Shown: positions 1 through 8,971 of the stretch, in pieces
Position numbering within the stretch: position 1 is the stretch's first letter
How the letters are laid out: each line of letters opens with the position of its first letter
Origin: Actomonas aquatica
GTDB taxonomy: Bacteria > Verrucomicrobiota > Verrucomicrobiia > Opitutales > Opitutaceae
Direction of reading: 5' to 3'
NCBI RefSeq assembly: GCF_019679435.2
Contig: NZ_CP139781.1
Coordinates: 4,708,001 to 4,772,000, forward strand
DNA: 64,000 nt
Program-made: the position numbers and the translations under genes
The notes under the pieces: model-generated
Databases searched by the model: none
Told to the model about the DNA's origin: nothing
The model's input: the letters and a program-made list of their open reading frames with translations, nothing else

Positions 1-927
1 GGCACCGCCATCACCTTTGATGACTCCTTGGACGGAGCTTATGCGCTTACGCTCAACACCAACGGCGTCACCACGTTGGACGGTGCGGCGGGCGGCACCA
101 CTCCGCTCGCGAGTCTCACCACCGATGCCGGTGGCCGCACCGAAATCAATGGCGGCGAAGTGACCACCACCGGCGACCAATCCTACGGTGACGAAGTGCA
201 CCTCGGCGCCGACACGCTCCTGCAAGTGTTGGGGGATGGCATTGTGCAGTTCTTCCAGCCGATCCAGGGCAACGATTGGGAGCTGACGATCAACTCGCCG
301 AACTGGGGCACCTTCGGCGCCGCCCACCAATTGGCGGCGCTGAACAAATCCGGCTCCGGCACCTTCGTGCTCAGTAGCCAAAGCACCTTCACCGGTCCCA
401 CCACCGTGAATGCCGGCACCCTGCAGCTCGACGTCGATCAGGCGCTCAGTGCGTCCAGCTCGCTGGTGCTCGCCGGCGGCACCTTCGACCTCAATCAGCA
501 CAGCCTCACCCTCAGCACCTTGGCGGTCACGGCCGATTCGATCCTGGATTTTGGCGGCGGCTCGGGCTCGTTCACCTTGTCCAGTATCAGTGGCAGCCTG
601 TGGAACGGCACGCTGAGTATCAGCAACTTTAACCCGTCTTCCAACACCCTGCGCTTCGGCACGGGGTCCGATGGTCTGAACCTCGCTAACCTGCCGCTGT
701 TTCGCTTTGTCGATTACGGCGGAGCGATCGGCCAGATCGATGGACTCGGTTTTGTGACGCCCTCGGCCGTGCCGGAACCCGGCACGGTGGCGCTGCTGGC
801 CGGCGTGGCCGTGTTGGGAGCCACGGTCTATCGACGTCGCCGGTTGCAGCAATTGGCGGCGACGGAGCGCGACGCGGACTCGACCGCGCCGCGTTGCGAT
901 GACACAAGGTCGTCCTCATGCTGCTGA
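1..927 (+). CDS. PEP-CTERM sorting domain protein, 5' end outside window
   Basis: The frame is open from base 1, so the start lies upstream; 308 residues are visible. The protein is rich in Gly, Ser and Thr and made of short beta-strand repeats, including an autotransporter-associated-repeat-like stretch (GSGTFVLSSQSTFTG). It ends with a PEP-CTERM signal: VPEPGTV, a hydrophobic helix (ALLAGVAVLGATV), then YRRRR. In known systems an exosortase recognises this tripartite signal and processes the protein at the cell surface; an exosortase is encoded at 45476-47137. About 26 residues follow the Arg cluster, more than usual, and end in SSSCC. The stop overlaps the next start by 10 bases, so the two genes are probably cotranscribed. 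The function of the passenger part is unknown. Confidence 0.85.
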   Translation, partial: GTAITFDDSLDGAYALTLNTNGVTTLDGAAGGTTPLASLTTDAGGRTEINGGEVTTTGDQSYGDEVHLGADTLLQVLGDGIVQFFQPIQGNDWELTINSPNWGTFGAAHQLAALNKSGSGTFVLSSQSTFTGPTTVNAGTLQLDVDQALSASSSLVLAGGTFDLNQHSLTLSTLAVTADSILDFGGGSGSFTLSSISGSLWNGTLSISNFNPSSNTLRFGTGSDGLNLANLPLFRFVDYGGAIGQIDGLGFVTPSAVPEPGTVALLAGVAVLGATVYRRRRLQQLAATERDADSTAPRCDDTRSSSCC

Positions 928-3149
928 CCCCCCTCATGGCAATGCGAGTGCGCCGCTGGTTGAGCGTGGTGTTACTGTGCGGTGGCCTCACCGCCGCCTC
1001 CGCGCAAACGCTCCTGGTGGAGAGCTTCGACGCCGGCAGTAGCACGGGTTCGGTCGTGCCCGGCAGCTCGTGGGAAGGCAACGTGACGCAGAATGCGGGC
1101 AGCATCACGGTTGGCGGAGACGCCTTGGATGAAAACGGCTGGTTTGCCCCGGCCGTAAACCTCGATGCGACTGGCATGAACGTGCTCACCATCACGGCGC
1201 AGCGCGACAGCGGCAACCAAGCGCCCTCGGTCGCGATCCAGTTTGAGGATCCCTTTCTCAACACGACGGTGTTTTCGATCGCCGCCTCGGAGTTTGCCGT
1301 GGGCGAGCTCACCACCGTGCACCTGGCCATCAGCGGTTGGGCGGCCGGTTTCGACTTCACCCAGATCACCGGTTGGAATTTTGGCGGCGGTTCCCCCGGC
1401 ATCGTCCCCTTTCGCCTCACCATCGATGAGATCCTCTTCGAAGCCGAGATCCTGGCCGCACCCGAAATCACCTCTGCGGGCGCTGACGTGACCGTGGTCG
1501 AAGGTGAGTCCACCACCTTTGCGGTGACCGCCACCGGCACGGATCCGCTCACGTATCAATGGTTCCATGACGGCGCGGCCGTCACCGGCAATGCCTCCGC
1601 GACCACCGCGTCGCTCGCCCTGACCGACATCACTCCCGCCGATGCCGGCAACTACACCTGCGTGGTCAGCAACGGCGAAGGCAGTGCGACCAGTCCGGCC
1701 TTTGCGCTCACCGTGCGCCCCCTGGCGGTGGTGACCTTGCTCGACCTGGCCACCACCTACTCCGGTGAGCCGCGGGTTGCCTCCGCCACCACCGACCCGG
1801 CGGGACTCACCGTTACCTTCACTTACGATGGGGCCGAGACTCCGCCGACCGCGGCGGGCAGTTACACCGTCGTCGCCACGGTCGACGACGATTCCTACGT
1901 CGGCTCAGCGACCGGCACGCTGGTCGTGGCCAAACGCCGGCCGGTCATCACGTGGGATGCGGGCGGGCCGCTGAACGACGGCGACACGCTCACCGCCGAG
2001 AACCTGGACGCCACGGCCGATACGGATGGCGCCTTCGTTTACGACCCGGCGCTCGGCACCACGCTGGCGACGGGCGAACACACGCTCACGGCGCAGTTTA
2101 CGCCGACGGATACAGCCAACGAACTGCCGGTCACGACCACGCGTTTGCTCGCGGTGGGCATCACCCCGCCGTCGGTGCTCAGCGCACCGTCGAACCAAGT
2201 CACGATTCTGGGCCAAGCCTCCAGCTTCACCGTATCGGCCGCCGGACCCGGCACCTTGTTCTACGAATGGAGTAAGGACGGCGCCGTCCTCCCCGAGGCC
2301 ACTAGCGCGACGCTCACCCTCAACGCGGTCACGCTCGACGATGCCGGCGACTACACGGTGCGTGTTTACAGCGCGGCTGGCTCGGCCCCGACGCGCACGG
2401 CCAGCCTCACCGTGCACGATGTGAGCGTCGCGCAATCGATCGAAGGGGCGGGCTATACCCCGGGCGCGACGGTGACTGTGACCAATACGGTGACCTACAC
2501 CGCCAACCTCAGCGCGCTCACCTGGAGCGTGTTGCCGCCGGCCGCCGTGGGCGGAGCTGACTGGGCGTTCGCCGCCAGCAGTGGCGACACCACCGCGACC
2601 ACCACCCCGACTGCCGGCGATACGGACCTCTTCGAGTGGCAATGGTCCACCGTGCCGGCCAACCCCTTCACGTTCAGCTACACCGTCGACGTGCCAGCTG
2701 CGGCGACGGGCGATTACGAATTCACCGCCATGGCGTCGGTCACCATTGAGGGCACGGTCATCGACGCGCTGGTCGCGCCCGATCCGCTGACCCTGGCTGC
2801 GGCCGACACCACGCACAGCGCGGACACCAATGGCGACTTTGCCATCGATTTGTCCGAGCTGCTGCGCGTCATCGAGCTCTACAACACCCGTTTTGGCACC
2901 ACGCGCACGGGCCGCTATCAGGAACAGAGTGGCACCGACGACGGGTTTGCGTCCGACCCTTCGCTCGCGGCCGACGGGCCCGTGGGCCTAACCCAATTTC
3001 ATTCAGCAGATTACAACGACGATGGATTGGTCGATCTGAGTGAGCTCCTGCGGGTGATCGAACTCTACAACCAGCGTGAGGGCACGACGCGCACCGGGCG
3101 GTATCACGTCGCCACGGGCACCGTGGACGGTTTTGCGCCGGGCGAGTGA
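918..3149 (+). CDS. Secreted Ig-domain protein with duplicated dockerin-like C-terminus
   Basis: The start at 918 is chosen because AAGG lies 8 bases upstream; 936 is an alternative. A signal peptide (RRWLSVVLLCGGLTAASAQ) is followed by a carbohydrate-binding-like beta-sandwich (about 30-175), an Ig-like domain (about 180-265, YTCVVSNGEG), an MBG-like region (about 268-420) and a second Ig-like domain (about 425-500). Residues 633-680 and 695-743 are two near-identical repeats. Each begins with H-S-A-D, has an Asp/Asn-rich loop (DTNGD, DYNDDG), then DLSELLRVIELYN, then GTTRTGRY. This resembles a dockerin or EF-hand type calcium loop plus helix. The protein is probably exported and surface attached, but I cannot name a ligand. 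It overlaps the PEP-CTERM gene upstream, which suggests a shared transcript. Confidence 0.75.
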   Translation: MLLTPLMAMRVRRWLSVVLLCGGLTAASAQTLLVESFDAGSSTGSVVPGSSWEGNVTQNAGSITVGGDALDENGWFAPAVNLDATGMNVLTITAQRDSGNQAPSVAIQFEDPFLNTTVFSIAASEFAVGELTTVHLAISGWAAGFDFTQITGWNFGGGSPGIVPFRLTIDEILFEAEILAAPEITSAGADVTVVEGESTTFAVTATGTDPLTYQWFHDGAAVTGNASATTASLALTDITPADAGNYTCVVSNGEGSATSPAFALTVRPLAVVTLLDLATTYSGEPRVASATTDPAGLTVTFTYDGAETPPTAAGSYTVVATVDDDSYVGSATGTLVVAKRRPVITWDAGGPLNDGDTLTAENLDATADTDGAFVYDPALGTTLATGEHTLTAQFTPTDTANELPVTTTRLLAVGITPPSVLSAPSNQVTILGQASSFTVSAAGPGTLFYEWSKDGAVLPEATSATLTLNAVTLDDAGDYTVRVYSAAGSAPTRTASLTVHDVSVAQSIEGAGYTPGATVTVTNTVTYTANLSALTWSVLPPAAVGGADWAFAASSGDTTATTTPTAGDTDLFEWQWSTVPANPFTFSYTVDVPAAATGDYEFTAMASVTIEGTVIDALVAPDPLTLAAADTTHSADTNGDFAIDLSELLRVIELYNTRFGTTRTGRYQEQSGTDDGFASDPSLAADGPVGLTQFHSADYNDDGLVDLSELLRVIELYNQREGTTRTGRYHVATGTVDGFAPGE

Positions 3150-3220
3150 GGGGGGCGCCAAACTTTGTTGCATAAAAATTCACTTCAGCCGGAACCCCTC
3201 GTGCCGTTTAGGGTCCATGC

Positions 3221-3311
3221 AAGTGTTCCCGCTTAGCGGGCACTTATTGGGGTAACCAAGAAAGCAAATGGCCGGTCACTTAGGGGTAGGTGACCGGCCA
3301 ACTTATTTTCC
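3221..3311 (+). repeat. Structured repeat element R1, copy 1
   Basis: This element lies between two convergent genes. From 5': hairpin 3221-3245 (AAGTG, TT bulge, CCCGC-TTA-GCGGG, CACTT); a small hairpin TTGG-GGTAA-CCAA; linker AGAAAGCAAAT; a 10-bp hairpin (GGCCGGTCAC at 3270-3279, GTGACCGGCC at 3290-3299, loop TTAGGGGTAG); then AACTTATTTTCC. A second copy is at 28345-28428: 3245-3277 is identical there, and the stems carry compensatory changes. Orientation is uncertain: read on plus it ends in a hairpin plus T-rich tail, read on minus it would follow the symporter stop by 34 bases. It matches no riboswitch consensus I know. Confidence 0.8.
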
Positions 3312-3345
3312 GGCGGTCGGGGTGAAACTGTTTGGGACCTTTGCC

Positions 3346-4773
3346 TCAGCCGAGATTCTCGCGTCGCTCCAATTCCGCACGGATCTCCTGCAACCGCTCC
3401 TGAGTCAGGTCGAAGCGGGACGTCAGCCAATAGCTGACCGCGTAACCCACGACGGGAATGACGGCGAACAGCACCCGCATGGAGGTGAGGGTCTCCGGGG
3501 CTTGATCCGCTCCGACGGTGGCGTCGAATCCGGTCCACAGTAGCAGATAACCGGCGGTTAAGAATGCGAGGGCCAGGCCGAGTTTGAAGGCCCAACCATA
3601 AACTGCGCCAAACAATCCCTCGCGCCGAGTGCCGTGGCGGAGTTCTTCCAAGTCGCACACGTCGCCAATCATGGCGTGGCAAAGCATGAAGATCGCGGTG
3701 AGGCCGAATCCGCTCAGGCACGCACAGAGCAATTGCAGGTAAGGTTGCGCCGGCACGAAGAGGAACCAGGTGCTCAAGCTGCCCATACCGGCGAAGAGGA
3801 ACGCGAGGCGCAGGGTGCGGATCTTGCCGTGGCGGGCCGAGTAACGATTCATTGCGGGGACTGCGATCAAGCCGACGAGTTGCGTGACGGTGCCGTTGTA
3901 ACCGATGAAGGTGGCCGCAGTGGTTTTGTCGCCGCCACAGACGTAGTAGATGTTGAGATACGGCATCAGGCCCGCGACGAGCGAGTTGCACATCAGGATC
4001 GTGGTCACGATCGCGGTCAGAATCAAAAACGGCCGGTTCCGAAAGGCCTGGCGGGTATTGTGCCAGGTGGACCGTGTCGCGGGTGCCCCCGCGGATGGCG
4101 GAGGCGGCGAGGGCAGGGCGGGTTCCCGCACGAATACGAAGGTCACGAGTCCGGAGAGAGTTAGGACTCCCGCTGCGCCGATTCCGACCCACTTGGCGCC
4201 TTCCATCGCCGAATCGAACATCGGTTGTTTCATCAACCAGTAGAGCCACGCCACCCCGATCTGCGCCAGCGTGCCGAAAAACGCGGCGTAGGCCATCACA
4301 CTGGTGCGTTGGTGGTAGTCCCGCGACAACTCGTAGCCGAGCGCATACCACGGCACGGCGTAGAGCGTCAGGGCCGTGTAGAACACCATGGCGAGCACGG
4401 TGAAATAGGCGAAGTAAGCGAGCTCGCTCCAGCCCAGGGGGAACCACCACAACAGCGCAAACCCCACGCCCGACAGCAGCGCTCCCGCGAGGAGGAAGGG
4501 CCGGCGCCGTCCCCAGCGGGAGCGAAAATGGTCGGAAAAATTTCCCATCCAAGGGTCGGTGATCGCATCCCACAGCCGGGCGAGAAACAGCACCGCGCCG
4601 ACCAGGTGCGGCGCCAGCCCGAGTTCGATGTTGTAGACCTGAAAGGCGAACTGCTTGGGCGCCTGCTTGCCGAGCATCGTAGCGACCGCGCCGACGCCGT
4701 AGGCCAGTTTTTGGCGGACCGATACCGCGTGGGCAGCGGCCGGGGAAACGGCGGGATCGGGGCGCGAAGACAT
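3346..4773 (-). CDS. GPH-family sugar:cation symporter (MFS)
   Basis: This is a 475-residue membrane protein with about 12 hydrophobic segments. The N-terminal signature of glycoside-pentoside-hexuronide symporters (MelB type) is clear: D69, TDP at 72-74, SD at 80-81 and RWGRRRPF at 86-93. It probably imports oligosaccharides or monosaccharides released by the neighbouring hydrolases across the inner membrane with a cation. An open frame extends 49 codons further upstream, but that part is Arg/Pro-rich and lies in the divergent promoter region, so the Met at 4773 is preferred. It is transcribed away from the GH3 gene at 4983 with about 210 bases between, which suggests shared control. The exact sugar cannot be read from the sequence. 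Confidence 0.88.
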   Translation of the reverse strand: MSSRPDPAVSPAAAHAVSVRQKLAYGVGAVATMLGKQAPKQFAFQVYNIELGLAPHLVGAVLFLARLWDAITDPWMGNFSDHFRSRWGRRRPFLLAGALLSGVGFALLWWFPLGWSELAYFAYFTVLAMVFYTALTLYAVPWYALGYELSRDYHQRTSVMAYAAFFGTLAQIGVAWLYWLMKQPMFDSAMEGAKWVGIGAAGVLTLSGLVTFVFVREPALPSPPPPSAGAPATRSTWHNTRQAFRNRPFLILTAIVTTILMCNSLVAGLMPYLNIYYVCGGDKTTAATFIGYNGTVTQLVGLIAVPAMNRYSARHGKIRTLRLAFLFAGMGSLSTWFLFVPAQPYLQLLCACLSGFGLTAIFMLCHAMIGDVCDLEELRHGTRREGLFGAVYGWAFKLGLALAFLTAGYLLLWTGFDATVGADQAPETLTSMRVLFAVIPVVGYAVSYWLTSRFDLTQERLQEIRAELERRENLG

Positions 4774-4839
4774 GGGGAGGCGAGGGGAGGGGGCGTTATG
4801 GAGTGGCAACCGGCCGGGGCGGGTCGAGGCTTTTGGGCC

Positions 4840-4851
4840 GTGACGTGTCAC
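4840..4851. promoter_or_regulatory. Candidate operator, motif GACGTGTCAC copy 1
   Basis: GTGACGTGTCAC is a near-perfect palindrome (five of six pairs) in the divergent region between the symporter and the GH3 gene. Its last ten bases recur at 8962-8971 upstream of the TonB-dependent receptor. A LacI-family gene at 12252 is the obvious candidate regulator. That assignment is inference. Confidence 0.35.
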
Positions 4852-4982
4852 ACCTGCCCGGAGTTGTGGCGCCAAGCGGCCTGTCGGTAGGTTTTGATCC
4901 TCCCCTTGCGACCCTTTCACCCCGGGTCGACCACCCCTGCCGCCGGACGACGCTTCCCGTGATATCCGGCTCTTTTTACGCT

Positions 4983-7466
4983 ATGACTTTGTGCCTGTTA
5001 TCCCCGTCACGTTTCCCTCGTGGTGCCGTCGCCGTCGCGAGCCTGCTTCTGGCCAGCGGCTTTGTCGCGCTCCGCGGGGCGGAGCCTGACACGACCTCGC
5101 GATCGATTTATCACGCCGATTGGATCGACCTGAACAAGAACGGTGTGCGTGATCCCTACGAAGATTCGCGCCGCTCGATCGACGAACGGGTCAACGATCT
5201 GCTCGCCCGCATGACGATGGAGGAGAAGACCTGTCAGCTGGTCACGCTCTACGGTTACTGCCGCGTATTGTCGGATCCCCAACCGACTGAGCAGTGGAAA
5301 CAGCGGGTCTGGAAGGATGGCATCGGCAACATCGATGAGCATCTCAACAACAGCATCCGCTGCATCGCCAAGGGCGCGACCCGCGAGTATTCATTTCCCT
5401 ATGACGCCAATGCGGCGGGGCTGAACGAAACCCAGCGCTTCTTCATCGAGGAAACGCGGCTCGGCATTCCGGCCGACTTCACCAATGAGGGATTGCGCGG
5501 CTTGTGCAGTGATTCGGCCACCTTGTTGCCGGCGGCAATCGGTATCGGCAGCACGTGGAACACCGAACTCGTGCGCGCCATCGGTGGTATGGTGGGCGCT
5601 GAGGCGTATGCTTTGGGTTACACCAATATCTACGCGCCTATTCTGGACCTGCCGCGCGATCCGCGGTGGGGACGCATCGTGGAGTGTTACGGCGAGGATC
5701 CGTTTCTGGTTTCCAGTTACGGCCGCCAAATGGTGCTGGGTTTGCAGGAGCAGGGTGTGGCTTCGACGCTCAAGCACTTCGCCGTCTACGGCATCCCGCG
5801 GGGCGGCCGCGATGGCAATGCCCGCACCGATCCGCAGGTCACGCCACGCGAGATGGTCGACCTGCACCTCGAACCCTTTCGGGTGGCGGTGCAGGAGGCG
5901 GGAGCCCTCGGCGTGATGGCGTCTTACAACGACTGGAACGGCGCCCCTGTCGCGACCAGCGCCCATTTCCTCACCGATATTCTGCGCGATGAGTTTGGGT
6001 TTCGGGGTTACGTCGTTTCCGACAGCGACGCGGTCGAGTATCCATTTTCCAAACACCGCACCGCCGCCCACTACCGGGAGGCGATCCGACAGTGCCTGGA
6101 GGCCGGCTTGAACATCCGCACCAATTTCACCGCGCCGGAGAAGTTTGTGGAGCCGCTGCGTGAGGCCATCGCGCTCGGCGAAATCGCGCCCAGCTTGATC
6201 GATCAACGCGTGGCGGAGGTGCTGCGGGTGAAGTTTGTGCTCGGCCTGTTTGATCAGCCTTATCGCGACCCCGCCAACGCCAACACGGTGGTGCGTTCGC
6301 CGGAACACCTCGCGATCGCGCGGCAGGCGTCGCGGGAGTCGTTGGTGTTGCTCAAGAATGACGGCCTGCTGCCCATTGACCCATCGGCCCTGCGCCGGGT
6401 GTTGGTGGTAGGACCGAATGCCGACGATGGTGAAGGCTCCATCAGTCGCTACGGTCCGTCCAACGTCGACGTCGTGACCGTTTACGAAGGGATCAAGGCG
6501 CACCTCGGTTCGGCGGTGGAGGTTGTGCATGCCCGGGGCAGCGAGATCGTGGATGCCACGTGGCCGGAATCGGAGATCCTGCCCACACCGCTGACGTCGA
6601 CGGAAGAGTCGATGATATCCGAGGCGGTGGAGGAGGCGCGTCAATCGGACCTGGCCGTGGTGGTGCTGGGCGACAGTGAGCGCACCGTGGGCGAAAGTGT
6701 TTCCCGCACCAGCCTCGAGCTGCCCGGCCGCCAGCTGCAATTGCTGCAGGCGATCGAAGCCACCGGCACTCCGGTGGTGCTGGTGCTGGTGAGTGGTCGT
6801 CCCTTGTCGATCAATTGGGCGGACCGCCATGTGCCGGCGATTGTTGAGGCGTGGTTTCCGGGCGAGTTTGGCGGCGACGCCATCGCGGAACTTTTGACGG
6901 GAACACTCAACCCCGGCGGGCGTCTTCCGGTCACGTTTCCCAAGACCGTGGGACAGGTGCCCATCGCTTTTCCGTCCAAACCGGCGGCCAATGCGGGGCA
7001 GCCGAAATCCGGACCGAATGGCACCGGCTTTTCCCGGGTGACCGGCGCACTCTATCCGTTTGGCCACGGGCTGAGCTACACCACATTTGATTATGGGCCG
7101 CTGGAACTCTCGGCCTCGACCCTCGACCTGAGCGACGACCTGGAGCTGAGTGTGTCGCTGGAAGTAACCAACAGCGGTGAGCGCGCAGGTGACGAGGTCG
7201 TGCAGCTCTATCTGCGCGACGAAGTGAGCACCGTCACGACCTACGACCAAATGTTGCGCGGCTTTGCCCGCATCACCTTGGCGCCGGGGGAAACTCGCCG
7301 GGTGACGTTCACGCTCAGCTGGCGAGACCTCAGTTTGTTGGACGACAACCTGCAACGCATGGTGGAGCCGGGCGTGTTTCGCCTGATGGTCGGCGCCTCG
7401 TCGGAGGATATTCGCTCCGAAGCGGAATTCACCGTCGCGACTGCGAACTTGGAGGACAATGGATGA
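4983..7466 (+). CDS. Glycoside hydrolase family 3, secreted beta-glucosidase or beta-xylosidase
   Basis: This 827-residue GH3 enzyme probably removes beta-linked glucose or xylose from the non-reducing end of oligosaccharides in the periplasm or outside the cell. The Met at 4983 gives a hydrophobic signal segment (AVAVASLLLASGFVAL). Residues 49-60 (DLNKNGVRDPYE) fit a 12-residue EF-hand-like calcium loop. The GH3 TIM barrel follows: KHF at 264-266, then GYVVSDSDA with nucleophile Asp347. After it come the alpha/beta sandwich and a C-terminal fibronectin-III-like domain (GDEVVQLYLRD). A paralogue lies at 22664-25153. The stop overlaps the start of the next gene (ATGA), which indicates translational coupling. 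The xylose/glucose choice cannot be settled by eye. Confidence 0.92.
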   Translation: MTLCLLSPSRFPRGAVAVASLLLASGFVALRGAEPDTTSRSIYHADWIDLNKNGVRDPYEDSRRSIDERVNDLLARMTMEEKTCQLVTLYGYCRVLSDPQPTEQWKQRVWKDGIGNIDEHLNNSIRCIAKGATREYSFPYDANAAGLNETQRFFIEETRLGIPADFTNEGLRGLCSDSATLLPAAIGIGSTWNTELVRAIGGMVGAEAYALGYTNIYAPILDLPRDPRWGRIVECYGEDPFLVSSYGRQMVLGLQEQGVASTLKHFAVYGIPRGGRDGNARTDPQVTPREMVDLHLEPFRVAVQEAGALGVMASYNDWNGAPVATSAHFLTDILRDEFGFRGYVVSDSDAVEYPFSKHRTAAHYREAIRQCLEAGLNIRTNFTAPEKFVEPLREAIALGEIAPSLIDQRVAEVLRVKFVLGLFDQPYRDPANANTVVRSPEHLAIARQASRESLVLLKNDGLLPIDPSALRRVLVVGPNADDGEGSISRYGPSNVDVVTVYEGIKAHLGSAVEVVHARGSEIVDATWPESEILPTPLTSTEESMISEAVEEARQSDLAVVVLGDSERTVGESVSRTSLELPGRQLQLLQAIEATGTPVVLVLVSGRPLSINWADRHVPAIVEAWFPGEFGGDAIAELLTGTLNPGGRLPVTFPKTVGQVPIAFPSKPAANAGQPKSGPNGTGFSRVTGALYPFGHGLSYTTFDYGPLELSASTLDLSDDLELSVSLEVTNSGERAGDEVVQLYLRDEVSTVTTYDQMLRGFARITLAPGETRRVTFTLSWRDLSLLDDNLQRMVEPGVFRLMVGASSEDIRSEAEFTVATANLEDNG

Positions 7467-8935
7467 AGCCCCACCCGATGATGAAGAGAACCGCGTTGTT
7501 TCGAAAACTGGCCTGGTTGGTTTTGAGCCTGAGTTGGTGGAATCCCGCCGGGGCCGAAGACTATTTTCTGGATGCCGAGCACGGAGATGACACGGCGGCG
7601 GGCACCGCGGCCGAGGCCGCTTGGCAAAGCCTAGCCCGAGCCAGCGCCCACACTTACGGACCGGGCGATCGATTGCTGTTGCGGTCCGGCCAGACTTGGC
7701 GCGGTGCCCTGCTCCTGCAGGGCTCTGGCACCGCGACGGATCCGGTGGTGGTGACCTCCTTCGGCGACGGGGCTCGGCCGCGACTCGAGGGAGACGGCGC
7801 GACCAACCACAACCTCGCCAGCGATGTGGTGATCAGTTGCGCCGTCCGGCTCTACAACCTCGATCACTGGGAGCTGCGCGGTCTCGAAATCACCAACTAC
7901 AATTCCGCCGAAGAGGACGGCATGACTTTGGCGGAATGGGAGCAGCACGGCATCGAGGCCTTTGCACAGGTCGTGAATCCACCGCGCATCGAGCACAAAC
8001 GCATCCGCAAAGTGGGGGTGCTGGTGCAGGCCAAAGGAGCCGCGCCGGGCGGAGCGCGTCGCGGGTTCACCTTTGCGGATCTCGAAATTCACGGCATCAA
8101 CGGCGACCTGTCGTCGAAGCATAACGGCGGGATCTTCGTGGAGGTTTTTGACGATGGCAGTGGCACACCGCTGCGGATCGATGACGTTCGTTTTGAGAAC
8201 AATCTGATTCGCGATGTGGACCGCACCGGCATCTCCAACATGTCCGCCTTCTGGCGTCGCGACGCCGAGTCGGTGGAGGATTGGACGCCCAATCGCGGCT
8301 GGGTTTTTCGTGGCAACACCTTTCGTCGCACCGGCGCGAACGCCCTCATCGTGCGGGTGGCGGAGAACCCCGTGATGGAGCACAACCTCTTCGACCGTTG
8401 TGCGATCAAGGGGTCCGGCAACGCGGCCTTCAATTTCAACACCGATGGCGCCGTTTGGCAGTTCAACGAGTTTCGTTACACCAAAGCGAATCAAGGCGAC
8501 GAGGATGCCGGCGGCGTCGACAGTGACTTCCGCTCGCGCTTCACCGTCATCCGCGAGAACTACTCCCACCACAACGACTACGGGATGCTGGTGACCGGCG
8601 GACCGGGCCGGTTCAACGTCGGCACCGAGGTCTACCGCAACCTGTTCTATCATGACGGTCAGCGACCGCGTGGCGGGGGGGAAGGGCGGTTTGTGATCCG
8701 GGTTTCCGGTTCCGCCAGCGCGACGCTTGTGCGCGACAACACCATCGTGGTCGATCCGGCCCATCCCGACACCCGCGTGATCTTCCACAAACGCTGGCAG
8801 ACCTGGGCCGACGACACGACCTATCGCGATAATCTGATCTTCAACGCCGAGCGCGACACCACCGTCCACTTCGGCGAAAGCTCCAACAACCGGCTCGAAG
8901 GCAATCACTTCCTGGCGCAGTATCCGGATGAGTGA
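7463..8935 (+). CDS. Secreted right-handed beta-helix protein
   Basis: The product has 490 residues, with a signal peptide (LAWLVLSLSWWNPAGA) ending near residue 31. The mature N-terminus (DYFLDAEHGDDTAAGT, then WQSLARA) is typical of parallel beta-helix proteins related to polysaccharide lyases. Later rungs contain repeated Asn-rich turns (FENNLIRDVDRTGISN, FRGNTFRRTGANALIV, MEHNLFDRCAIKG). Such folds bind or cleave polyuronides, but no catalytic residues can be assigned here. It is coupled to the GH3 gene by an ATGA overlap and followed by the TonB receptor gene, so a role in the same polysaccharide pathway is inferred. A second Met six codons downstream is an alternative start. Confidence 0.75.
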   Translation: MKPHPMMKRTALFRKLAWLVLSLSWWNPAGAEDYFLDAEHGDDTAAGTAAEAAWQSLARASAHTYGPGDRLLLRSGQTWRGALLLQGSGTATDPVVVTSFGDGARPRLEGDGATNHNLASDVVISCAVRLYNLDHWELRGLEITNYNSAEEDGMTLAEWEQHGIEAFAQVVNPPRIEHKRIRKVGVLVQAKGAAPGGARRGFTFADLEIHGINGDLSSKHNGGIFVEVFDDGSGTPLRIDDVRFENNLIRDVDRTGISNMSAFWRRDAESVEDWTPNRGWVFRGNTFRRTGANALIVRVAENPVMEHNLFDRCAIKGSGNAAFNFNTDGAVWQFNEFRYTKANQGDEDAGGVDSDFRSRFTVIRENYSHHNDYGMLVTGGPGRFNVGTEVYRNLFYHDGQRPRGGGEGRFVIRVSGSASATLVRDNTIVVDPAHPDTRVIFHKRWQTWADDTTYRDNLIFNAERDTTVHFGESSNNRLEGNHFLAQYPDE

Positions 8936-8961
8936 TACGCGACAAAGAAGTGATGGAATAG

Positions 8962-8971
8962 GACGTGTCAC
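8962..8971. promoter_or_regulatory. Candidate operator, motif GACGTGTCAC copy 2
   Basis: This exact copy of the ten bases found upstream of the GH3 gene lies 234 bases before the TonB receptor start. The flanks are less palindromic than at 4840-4851. It could be a binding site for the LacI-type regulator encoded just downstream of the receptor. That is inference from position only. Confidence 0.3.

Noticed and set aside
3221..3311. R1 as a cyclic-di-GMP-I (GEMM) riboswitch or integron attC site
   Set aside because: Fragments such as GCAAA, GGCCGG and GGGGTAACC look familiar, but their order and the stem topology do not match GEMM, and the GTTRRRY/RYYYAAC ends of attC are missing.
5391..7355. 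Long open frame of 654 codons on minus inside the GH3 gene
   Set aside because: It is antisense to a clear GH3 enzyme and rich in His/Arg/Gln with no domain; a shadow caused by high GC third positions.
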